Shown here: positions 12,223-24,636 of the stretch, piece by piece
Layout: the number at the start of each line of letters is the position of its first letter
Numbering within the stretch: position 1 is the first letter of the stretch
Assembly: GCA_963556195.1 (NCBI GenBank)
Contig: OY744525.1
Location: forward strand, 51,667,148 to 51,731,147
Direction of reading: 5' to 3'
Length of the DNA: 64,000 bases
Origin: Sepiola atlantica
Lineage: Eukaryota; Mollusca; Cephalopoda; Sepiida; Sepiolidae
Translations under genes and position numbers: made by a program
Notes under the pieces: model-generated
Seen by the model: only the letters and a program-made list of their open reading frames with translations
Databases searched by the model: none
Told to the model about the DNA's origin: nothing

Positions 12223-15200
12223 GTGAGTACACCAATTTTTATTTCGACTTACATTAATTGTACGATTCTCAGTTGCGTTTTACCCCTGAAATTATTTAGT
12301 GTATTTTTTACCATTTCAGATTATAAACGTTTATTGGCTTGTTGTACAGGGTGTTTGTAAAATCGATGGCATAACTTCGGGATTATGTTCTATGAGCCGC
12401 TTTGTGTGGGGGGTTTCTTTTGTAAAGCACTCGATTACTAGTCTAATCTCCTTTGTGGTCCATTTCTTCTGCATGGTCTTTGGTTTATGCTGATCATATT
12501 TATTTACCTCGATTTGCTCTGTTGTATTCTGTTACTTGAAATAAGAATGGCGAACATTCACAGAATGACAACCGGGTCTCTCATGTTGGCTACTAAAGGA
12601 GTCCCTGTCGATCATGACACTCAGATCTTTCTTCTGAGCCCACAGCTTTTATATCTGTTTGTGTCATTTTTTTTTTTTTTCATGGTTTTGTTGGTGTATG
12701 TAGCAACACCAGGCCCAGGCTTATTTTACCTGTGATCCTGTCACAGGGATAGTGTTTATCTATCCCATATGTAGAAATAACAGTGCACTATCACACAAAT
12801 TGTATGTGTTAGATGTTTACAATAAAGGATGGGTTAGTATTTGCTTCAATGGCCTATAACTCTGAAACCAAGCGTTTTCGGACCTATGTTTATGGGGACT
12901 TTTTCTATTATTTGTAGAACAATATAATGACACACATTGTACGTGTTAGATGTTTATAATAAAGAATGTTGATCAGTATTTGTTTCCATGGCCCATAATT
13001 TGAAATCCAAGCGTTACTGAAAAACACCCTGTATAATATTTCATGGTGTTTACCACCATGAAATAACTTCTGAATTCTTAGTAAATTTCATATTAAATAA
13101 TTCCTTGGTGAATGATGACACATTGTGAAGAATGAACCTGTGCATGTGCGCAATGAACAACTAAAATTAGAATAGTCATATCAAAACTGTCTATCCCAAC
13201 ATCCTTTTTAATGCTCAAAGAGCACATTTTTCAGTGATATTTTTTTTTTTTTTTTTTTTTTCTTTTTTAGAGTAAAAGAGTTTATGGAATTTACAACACG
13301 GATCATTGTCGAACGATCATCCACATTTTCCAGGTCTTCTGTCAAAGAACAAGGTCAGTGCAAGAAATAAGTTCTCTACCCCCCCCCCCCATTTTCATGC
13401 CGTAGAAATAAATAAATCATTTTGCATCTTATATTTAGAGTTAGCCTCTTTCTGTGCTTGTTTTTTTTTTTTTGTTTTTTTTTTATTGATTAATAGCTTT
13501 GTTTAATGCAAGATACATACTCAACTCTTTTTGCCAATTATTTATAACCAAATAATTGTATTTCCAATCGATTTTAATATCTAATCTTAACATTTTTCTT
13601 TTGATTAGTGATATTATAGAGAAGGTAGGAGGAACTAATCCACTCACAGTTTAAGTTCTCATGTCACTCTTTAAAAACCGGATTTTAGTTAATAAGAGCC
13701 TTTTTTATGCACTGGCATCAGATGCGTTTTGATTGGCTAATCAACATAGATTTCACCAATCGCTGCGGTTCTTCTAAATTATAGAATTTGAATGTTATTT
13801 GACCTAATTATACATTAATTTTTTTTTTTCAATCGTGTAAAATAAAACGAAATCTCATTAAAATGAATTACTTTAAAGGAATTTTGAAATATTTAAACTG
13901 TCACTTAGTCATTTCTAATAGTGCGACTTTGACATTTGGCCCAATTTATACCCTTATTTTGTGAAATAAATGCTGCAATATTCAAGGATATGTTAATGAT
14001 AACATTTATTATATAAAGTATACATGGTACATATATATATATATTAAAAGCCGATAATGTCTTTTTGTTGGACATCAGCAAAATTTCACACCTAATGTTC
14101 TTAAACAAGCCATATCTTATTTGTGGACCAATTTTTAAAACAATTATATGGATTTAAAATTAGCATTCCAATGTGACTTTTATACATTAAATATTTTTAT
14201 ACTCCAAATTAAAAAATGAAAAAAAAAATGCTAAAAACTGACTTATCAAAAAGAGGAACTTTTTATTTATTATTTTTCATTTTTATATTTCATACCTTAC
14301 ATTCCAATTAAAATCCGCGGGGTTAGATTTGATTGGATATTCTTGAGATTTCACAGACTATTTAAACCCAGATGACCAGTTCTAGTGTCATGTGATTCGT
14401 GTTTTTATGACCACTAGAACTGAAGATACGACTGATCAAAGAACATTTCGAAATTGATAAGGTATATCGATGTACATCATTAAGTTTCATATAGATGATA
14501 GTGTCAGAATTATTTTATGCATATGTAAATATTTGATAATTTTTAATGATGCGGTAATTTCTTTAAAACCGTATGTAGAGTTGGGCGGTTTTGAAATTTT
14601 GGTTTCGGTATCGGTTTCGTTTTTTTCCCTTAAAACCTCGGTTTACGGTTCGGTTTTTCGTTTTTTTTTGAAAATTTTTTTTTGCTATGGAAGCTATTCA
14701 TTCTCTTGTGTGATTATTAGTTATTATTCAACGTTTAGTTGAATTATGCCACTGTTTCGATAATTTTGTGACTGAATCATTCTCCACGATATGAATCATA
14801 TAAGTTTTAAGGTGTTGACTGTTGTAATCAACGTTCTGATACCTTTTCAACAGTTAACTCGTTAAAACGGTGACCAAAGATTCATGAAAGATTTCTGAAC
14901 AATAAAACTGAGTTCAAATATACATTCTTTCTAATTCTTTAACCCATCAGAAGCTAAAATATAGGATGAGGAGAATGAGAAACATTTAAACAAAAATCTT
15001 TAACATCAAAAGATAGCGTTAGAAAATGAGCAGTCACAGACATATATGAATCATTAGCTCGGCTGGTCCAATAGTCCATTGTCAAGGAAATGGACTTTAT
15101 GTCTAACAACTGCCGCCGAATGTCAGTACTGACCGACTCATATAAATCAGGAATTAACATTTCTCTAACATGTCGTCTGGTCGGCAACTGATATACAGGT

Positions 15201-18200
15201 TGTAGACATTTGACGAAGGATTTAAATCCTTCATCCTCTACAATGCTCACGGTTTGGAGATCTTTGCATATCATTGCTACAAGACTCTGGTTTGCTGCTC
15301 TTGTTCTTGGGTTTGATTTGTCCCATTTAATTGTCGAATTAACAAAAGAAAACATGTTCTCTTGCTTCACTGTGGGAATTGTGGCAGCAATCTAAAAAAG
15401 AAGCAAAAATATGCAGGTTTAACTTAAGTAATCATATCATTTAACTTGGTGGTTGGGGGGGGGAGAATCTCCTGTTGAAGTTAACATGCTTGTTTGGTAG
15501 TTGGGGATTTCATTTAAAGTTGTTTTTTTTACTAAAAAGCAGCAAATTGAATGTTGGTATGCTTTGGGAGGTGGGCATTTTTAGTTATTTACAAACATTA
15601 TTAAAGGGGGGGGGGAAGACGATGGGCCCTATATAGTCAAAATATTTTGGCGGAATGGAAATTTATGACCCGCCCTGAAGGTCATATATTTCTTAAAAAT
15701 AAATGGACCATTCCTCATTTTTTTTAAATCACCCAGCTTAATCCTTATGCCACAGAAATTGGTTTCAACAAAAACAAAAAAAATAATCAATTTTAGCGTT
15801 TCTGTTTTGCAGACATGAGTTTTCTCCCTTTAATTTTCTATAAATAAATAATTAGCTTGGATGTACTGTTGGGTTAATGGGACGCATCTGATCGATTTTG
15901 AAGAAAATTAATTTAAGTTGGGAATTAGTTCAAAACAACTTTTTCTAACTTATTTTTTCTTAAACTCAAAATGCGTGAGGTGTTAAATTAAATCAGCAAT
16001 GTTTTTACAATAATTCTATCATGTTCTGTTATTTCAACCAGGGCCTACTAAAATACGATGTCATGTTGTCTGTCGTATTTCTCTTTTTTTTTCATTTGAA
16101 AAATTCAAAATTGTTTTTATATGCAATGTTTTATTTCTTTACTAAGTTAGTTATTATTAGCAAAGTAGTAGACTACGAATTAAGTCCGATAAAATTGAAA
16201 TAACAAACTGTAAACAAAGATTTCTTCCTACAAGTCAATTAAATGTTTTTATTTTTTGGTAATATTCAATTTTATTCAAATCGGGAAATCTTTTCAACCG
16301 TGTTTCCTTGTATATGGTGGCTTACTGTAGTAAAAACACAATACCGAACGGTTACGGTTTAAAAAAAAACAAACCGATTCGGTATGGAGACGAAACCGAA
16401 AAACCGCGGTTTTTCGGTAAAACCACCCATCTCTAACCGTATGTTTATTTATTTCATTCTTTTAATTCAACAAACCGCTAGTGGAATAGTGAAATCTTGC
16501 CATAGCTGCATAGCAAATTCGTGTTCCCTTCCCAAAAATAGAAAACGCTTTCATAGTAATTATATATGTTGTTTTAATTTGTTAGACTACTCTTTTACTC
16601 TGAGTTTGACAATTTAAAAAATAATTTTATTCAAGTTTTTCAAAGTTTATTGTGACAAAATAATAGACAGACTGTTTTTTTTTTAACAATCCTTCTAGAC
16701 TGAGGCAATTTAAATTTTTGTCCCAATCCAGAGTGACCCTTTTTTGGGACTGGATTTCCCCACATTAAAAACTACCTTGTGTCTAACTCTCCCCTTGTTG
16801 GGGGGCAAGTAAATAGGGATTCTGTTTTTTTTTTTTAACGCTTACTACATGTGTCGTACACGCGTGATAAAGTTTAATGACATTTGTTATCGTCCTATTT
16901 ATAATTTCTCACTTGTTATAGAATTTAAATAATTATTTTTAAAAAACTGATTAATTAAAGATACAATTGTATTTTTTTTAATGAAACTGGGATATATAAA
17001 AAACAAGATGTTTTTTCACCTTTTTTTTTCAATATCAGAAAACCTTTTCATAACTTCTTTTTGTTTACATACCTCACATGTTTTATTTAAAAAATAAAAT
17101 AAAAACAAGAACCAATTGTTTGTACTTTTAATTCACTTATCATTTTTTTAATATCTATTGGTTTGTTTTTATATGCAATGTTTTATTTCTTTACTAAGTT
17201 AGTTATTATTAGCAAAGTAGTAGACTACGAATTAAGTCCGATAAAATTGAAATAAATTTTTATTATACTTTTAATTCTCAGTCTATTTACTTAGCATTAC
17301 AAGTTGATTTTTTTTCTTTTTAACTAATTGTTATTTTATCAAGTTGGATGAATAGAGCTCAAAACCGTTTAAATTATGCAAATTCCATCAGAGGTTCAAA
17401 AGTTATAAGAATTTAAAGTGCCAAAATTTGTGTTTTTCATTGGACATTTTTCTTTAACAATCCTTTAAAAGAAGTGGGACAAAAAATTCAGTAATTTCTC
17501 CACCATTTAATTGTTTTAGAAGCTATTATTATGAAACTTGGTACTCTTACGTAAAATTATGTGCTCTTTCTGATTATGGAGTCAGATTTTATGTATCTCT
17601 TTACCTTAAGTCATGAATTATAAATTAAATGTGTAAATTTCAAAGTTTTTAAAACCGGCACAGATTGTTAACTACTTTAATACAGCTTTATTGAGAGTAG
17701 GTATTTACATGCCTCCTAACCAAGACTGGATGTGACGGAAGACCAAACTTAATGTGACCCTAAGTCCAGGTGGAAACAACCCCCCCCCCTCCCCTGCCTC
17801 AAGAAAAACAAGAGGGTTACATCTAATAGTTTATTGTTTTTTTTATCTCCCCTCCACGGCGATAAGATGTGACACAAGGTCAGAAAGTGGGATTGAAAAG
17901 CCAGCGCCCTAGAGGTTGAGCACTCTGGCCTACAAAAAATGTCTGGGCGGTCCTGTCGGCATTCCCCGGTAGGGGCGCCTCAGGCAATTAGCAATAAACT
18001 AACCCCTTCTCAAAGGGTGAGAAGGGAAAGCCTGGGAGGGTGGACCTCCTATGACTGCACAGGACAATCCCTAAGATCGGCAGAATCAAGACTTGAAAGC
18101 CAAGACAATACCGGTCTCAGGGGTGTAGCATCCATCGGAACAGATACTACACTTTGATCTCAGCCAAAAGGCAGAGTTACATCTAATAGTTAACTAAAAC

Positions 18201-21200
18201 AGTTACACATTATTCAAATGCTATCTGGTCGGAAAGTGGGTGATCATCTTCCACACAGGATTATACTTACTTTTACAGCCAACAACTAGCAATATATAAA
18301 ACATTTCTAGTTGTGTGCTCTATTCAATAATTGGATCATTGACAACAAAACCACTGACAACTGAACTAATTAATTTTCAACACAGGACAGATATTTATCT
18401 CTTTTCTATGTTCTTACTTTGTGACATTATTTTTCTAATTATTCACTTGTGCCATTTTTACTGTACACCATTACTCATCTAAGAAAAAAAAAAGTAAAAA
18501 ATTAGCAGTTTTTTTTTAATTTACAAGTTTTATTTTTTTGGTTTTTCACGATAATAAAAAATGTAATGCTTTATTTTATTCTATTTACATTTAGCTAGGA
18601 TCAAAGTGTAATATCTGTTCTGATACTACATTTCATCTTTTCTATCCTAGGTCAATGAAGAAATCTTTCTAAACCGAGGCAATTAACATTTTTGTCCCAA
18701 TCCAGAGTTTGATTTTCCCACATTAAAAAAACGATATTATGTCTAACTCTGCCCTTCTGAAAATTAAAAGTATAATAAAAATTTCAATTTTATCAAATTT
18801 TAATTAGCAGTTTATTTTTCTAATAACTAATTTTGTAAACAAAAAAAAAAAAAAAAACATTGCATAGAAAAACAAACTGATAGATTTTTTTTTTAAATAA
18901 TGATAAATCTGAATTAAAAGTACAAATAATTTTATTTTATTTTTAAATAAAACGTATCGTATGGCAACAAAAGACGGTCTCTTTAAAAATCGCAAAAAGG
19001 TTTTCTGATATTTAAAAAAATAAAGAAGAAATTATTTTCTTTTTCCATTCGTATAATTGTTTTAAAAATTAGCTCACAAATAAAAGAAATATGACATTAG
19101 GTGTGAAATTTTGCCGTTGTCCAACGAAAAGACATTATCGGCTTGTAATGCTAATTTACTTGCTTCTCCACGAGGGCAGTTAGACACAGGGTTGGTTTTT
19201 AATGTGGGGAAATCTAGCTCCCCAAAAATGGCACTCTTGATTGAGACAATAAATTAAGTTGTCTCGGTTTAGAAGGATTTCTTCATTGACCTAGGATAGA
19301 AAAGATGAAGTGTAGTATTAGAACAGATATTACACTTTGATCCTAACCAAAAGACCAAATGTAAAATAATCAAGCATTGCATTTTTATATTATCGTAAAT
19401 AAAACAACTTGTAAATTAGAAAAAATGCTCATTTTTACTTGTTTTCCTGTATGAGTAATGCTGCACGGTAAAAATGGCACAAATGAATAATTATGAAAAA
19501 ATGTCACAAAGCAAGAACATAGAAAAGAGACATGCATAATAAATATGTCTTGTGTTGAAGATGAATTAGTTCAGTTGTCAGTGGTTTGAAAATCCATGGA
19601 TTAAGGATATGAAGCTCCTTGCTCTGAACTTTTGATGTTCTAATAAATATTGTATCTTTACAATTTTTTATTCTCATCTTTCATCTCTAGAATTGATTGC
19701 TCTATTCAATATATTGAGCTTTATATTATCACGATAGATTATTATTAAACGATAATTCAATTATCTTTAATATAATTCAACATTTAAATATATATTTTAT
19801 ATACACACACATTGATAACAAAAAGGATGAGATCAAATGTGGAGATAGCTAGGTGTTCATAATGACCATCTTGGACAATCAGCAAGGAATATAACTTTGC
19901 TTATCACTACAAAAAAACAGTTGTGTCCCTTTGTTTATTAGGTTAGACCCAATCAAGATTCAATTCAATTGTATCCGATATCCAGCCGTGTCAGAATTGA
20001 CTGAATAACGCAAAAAAAAAACCCTCCCCATGTCAGACAAGAGTCGCGCATGCTTGGTAGGCCTGTATTATGGATCGCCTTGGACCCAATACAACTGTTG
20101 CCCGAAATCTGTATTGTATTAATATTTTTCATTTGTGGTTCTATTACAGATTACTTGTGTCATGTTTATCTTCGAGGTGATTCTCTCGCTGGAGTATTAA
20201 TAGCAGATCATGAATACCCACAGAGAGTTGCACACTCGTTGCTCTCAAAGGTAAGATGCACAAAACCTGAAAACCTACATTTGTCAGTGAACATTTTCTG
20301 ATAAAACTTACCTACTGTTCTTTTCTCTTCTTTTTCTCTTTTTCTCTTCTTTTTCTTTTCATTTTTTGAAGTAAAATAAACTTACATGATGGAGTCGTAC
20401 TGATTGTACTACATTCTTGATGCAGACTTTATAATTAAATTCCATGAAAAATGTCAGTAGACTGAAATCATGTGCCCTTAATAGGGTTAAGATGAAAATT
20501 CATATACACTAAATGTACAAAAGCAAGGAAATTCCCAAATTGTTACACTTTTATTGTCATTAAGGGTATGACTACATATCAACCAAACCATTTCATTATC
20601 ACATCACTACAGTATAAATCTCTATGCATGAGTGGATGAAGTGTGTGAGGTGCGCTGAAGAAAAATTCCTACCAGTAAAATACATAGCCCTGTTGTGCTC
20701 GCATACCCTTAATGACAATAAAAGTGTAAAAATTTGGGAATTTCCTTGTTTTTGTACATTTAGTGTATATGAATTTTCATTTTAACCCTATTAAGGGCAT
20801 ATGATTTCAGTATACTGACATTTATCATGGAATGTCACTACTTTTGTAAAGGCTATGCCTCAATACAATGGTCATTTTAAAGTTTTTTTTTGAATTTTCT
20901 GGAAAACTAAGGTATATGGTAAACTGAAATTAAAATGCCATCAACTAGACCCTAGAACCTCTATCTCTGCCAAAAATCAGCTGAATTCATCAAATAGTTG
21001 ATGAGATACAGGGTGGCACATACGTACGTACACACGGATAACACAAAATCATGCCTGACCTTTCTGGATCTCTGGGTTGCCTTTACTAATGATGCTGAAA
21101 TTCTACACACTTATAGAACCTAGCAAAAAAAAAATTTTGTGCAAAGTTTTAACTAATTTGGTTTATTGGTTTTTGAGTTATGATTGATCAAAGAAATGAG

Positions 21201-24200
21201 ATTTCTAGCATAGGCCGTTTTTGAAGTCTATTAAGGGATAGAGCGCTCTCACGCCTCCCTTTATTTAAAAAAAAAAAAAAAAAAAAAAATTAAAGTTAAA
21301 TTTTGATTCTAATTTAAAATTTAAAATAACTTAATGATTACATATAATCAATAAAGAGTAATAAAATACACTTATATATAAAGTAGTGAGAACATCGTCT
21401 ACGTGTGGGATTTTAGGCCAATTATTGGTACGTGTTATCAAAAACGACTAAATTAATTCCATTCAAATTCATCGATTTTATTTATTATTTTTTTAAATAT
21501 ATTTAATCTTATCAGCCATTTTCTGTTTAATTACTGAATTCAGGAGAAGTGACTAAGTTCTCATTCTTCAACACCTCAAACTGTAAAGAAATATATCAGA
21601 AATCTAATTGGAGTCACTTTTTCATATTACTGTCTGTCCACCCACTTCATACTAATCACTATGCCTATCAACAATTACACAACTAATAAAATTGTTTTCA
21701 CAGTTATGTTTTTAAATTACATACAAACGTCCAAAATCTTCTTCCCCATGACATTATTAGAATATGCATAACAAAACATCCCTTACATTTCTTTGTTTGC
21801 AACTCAAATTTAATAAACATTATACATTATGTATCACTTCTGCTAGTAACAGGAGTGCTTCAGTTTATAGTATAATTACTGCCACATTTTACGTTTGCAT
21901 ATGATGAAATGCACTTGTTCAGGGATGCACTAGAATAAAATAAATTGCAAATGTAATCTTTACAAAAGTATATACAATTTTTATTGATAAGTTAACAACT
22001 TTTACATAATCCCGAAAAGAGGAAGAGTGCAAATTCATCTTAGTAGCAGTTACACATGCAGCCTTCAGTAGCTGCTTTGTGCAAGCAAGTGGCAATTCCG
22101 ACAGATACGTTACCATAGAAACTGGGTCAAGCATAGTTGGCGTGCAAAATAGTTGCAGATCATACAGATCTAGTGTCATAGCAACTATGTTGACTGTATT
22201 CACGCAGACAATATTTTGGCTTAAACGCTGATCTTCTTAAAAATAATACTTAGAAAAATTACTTTATTTACAGATACATTTCATTCTAGAAAATAGTCCC
22301 TTCCTTCCAGTGTTTGTGTATAGACACTATTAATAAAATACCCCCTCTAAATGTTCTTTACAAAAACAAAAAAATTACTTGCATCTACATATAAGGCCTG
22401 TCTAAAAAGTATCCGACCTTAGGCCAGAAAAATATTTTCAAATACATGACTAAGTTGGGACCCTAATCCCCTTCAAAGTAGGTCCCTTGTGCTTGCACAC
22501 ACTTAGCCCACCGATCCATCCACTGCTGGAAACACCTCTGGAAGTCTTCTTTTGGAATGGTGTTCATCTCCACCGTCGTGTTAGTCAGCGATAGTTTGGA
22601 GAATATGCGATGTGTAACACAAATAAAGGAGTGGTTCAACCGATTCAAAAATGGCTGCACATCAGCAGAGAGTGACCAGCTTTCTGGCAGGCCCCAAACT
22701 GCTTGGAGTGCAGCTGTTGTTGAGAGGGTGCGAAAAAAGAGATAATGCAGAACTAGTGTGTGTGTGTAATTATAAATAACATGTCTTATGAAATGCATTA
22801 TTGTTGCAGATTTTTTTTAATAGGATTTTAAAAAGTTTTTTTTTTTTACTCTAATGAATTTGTGATTTCGATAATCAATTAATATTAAATTAAAAAAAAA
22901 ATGATTTTCATTATATCTAAAAACTTTTAGTGTAAGTACATAGATCTTTGCAAAACATGAACCATTGTACCAAATTTATTTTAGTAGCACAATTTGCCAC
23001 CGAATTATGACTGTTCAAAGTTTGTTGGAAATTAGAACATTTGCTGTCTTGTGTGCTCAGAAGGCAAATTTCAGTGTATAACTAAAAATTTAGATCTCAA
23101 ACAAGTGAAAAATCATTACCACTTGTGGTAAAAGAAAATTAATCATAATGGAAGCAATAATTATGAGATCAAGTCAGCCTAAAAATTTGGCAAAATCCCA
23201 TTATCTCTCGAAAAAACATACAAAAATGACACAGAAGTGCAACTTTGACTGCTCATATAAGATTAATTTCAACAGCCAACACATTGAATCTTTGTAATAT
23301 GATTCATAGCACTGGGATCAAGCTAGATTGTTCTTTTAATAGTAAATCACAATAAAAAAAACTGATATTAACTATACAATAACAATCAGAAACAATTTGA
23401 TAATAGAGCAAAAATTTAATTCACTAAAGTTTTCAAGTTAGATTTTTTTTTTTGTGAAAGACTACTTAAAACCCTAATATTAAGCCCACTATATTATTAA
23501 AACATAACACAATCCTAGAACTAATGTATATTTTTGCATGTATTTTGTGTTATTAAAGTATATAGAAAAAAAGCCGGGGCTTAAAACCCGGTTGTGAAAT
23601 ATGGCAGTTAAAAATAAAATGACAGGAAAATTTGATGAAATATTTACTTATTGAAAAATATTAGCGTACACCGAAAATTATGGAAAATAAGCGACTAGAA
23701 TTCTAATAAATAAATAAAATTAATTTAGCTATTTTATTTATTTAAAAAATTTTTTTTTTTTAATGCTGTTATGACGCCAAGTAAGAAAATCTCTGATAAT
23801 GGCTAAAAAAAAAAATGGCAGCGGCTCAAAACTGATTCATAGTTGAATTTCATAAATAAAAATACTCTATTATTTTCTGTAATTTTCGGTGTACGCTAAT
23901 ATTTTTCAATAACAAGTAAGTATTTCATAAAGTTTTCCAGTCATTTTATTTTCATCTGCCATATTTCATAACCTGGTTTTCATGCACAAACACCAAAAGC
24001 CTTAGTGAAACAAACGTTGATAAACTTACATCTCTTTCTTTATAAAGTTCAAAATATTTGTATATACAAGGTTCACTCCTAAACGAATCAACCAATCATG
24101 AATTTTTGAATACAGCTTCTAGGTGTAAGGGGTCTAAATGTGGGCTATATTTAGTTTTATGCAAAGATGGTAAAAGAGGTCTGGAAGCCTTTTGTGAAAA

Positions 24201-24559
24201 TTCAGATACTTATTTTTGTGAAATTTTAACAGTAGGTATTAATAAATAATATAAATATCAATAAATATTCCCCAAATTTCAGTTTCTTTGTAGTATTTTT
24301 AAGGGGCATAATGTATAACAAACTCCCATGTCAAAATTCAAATATATCAGATTTGCATTGAATTTGATCCAGAGTCATTAAACACTAATCAAGCAATTTC
24401 AATTTCTTAAGACCCCTTAAGCTTAAGCCTTAATTTTGAGATGTTTTCTAGAATCAAAATCATGAAATTCAAATAAGAATTCTAGCTATAATGTTTAGTA
24501 TCTTTGTAAAGGGACATAAGTGGTGCAAAACTGTTCTGTTCAGAGAATTAATTTTGCCC

Positions 24560-24636
<77 letters not shown>

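Larger units (their letters stand above)
14576..16435 (-). mobile_element. hAT-family DNA transposon with intact ends and 8-bp TSD
   Basis: The left end reads TAGAGTTGGGCGGTTTTG. The reverse complement of the right end reads TAGAGATGGGTGGTTTTACC. Both are flanked by the identical 8-mer ACCGTATG (14568-14575 and 16436-16443), the target-site duplication length of hAT elements. Subterminal CGGTTTCGG-type repeats occur at both ends. A transposase fragment lies inside on the - strand. At 1860 bp it is shorter than an autonomous element and inserted into YKT6 intron 2. Confidence 0.93.

Noticed and set aside
17939..18157. 72-codon frame reading MSGRSCRHSPVG
   Set aside because: It lies wholly inside the U2-headed SINE, which is non-coding.
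18136..18175. A genuine U2 snRNA gene
   Set aside because: Only about nt 9-45 of U2 match; the Sm site and 3' stem-loops are absent, and a SINE body follows.
20000..20301. 83-codon frame starting MLGRPVLWIALD
   Set aside because: Only the part from 20150 is YKT6 exon 3; the upstream part is intron read-through before the splice acceptor.
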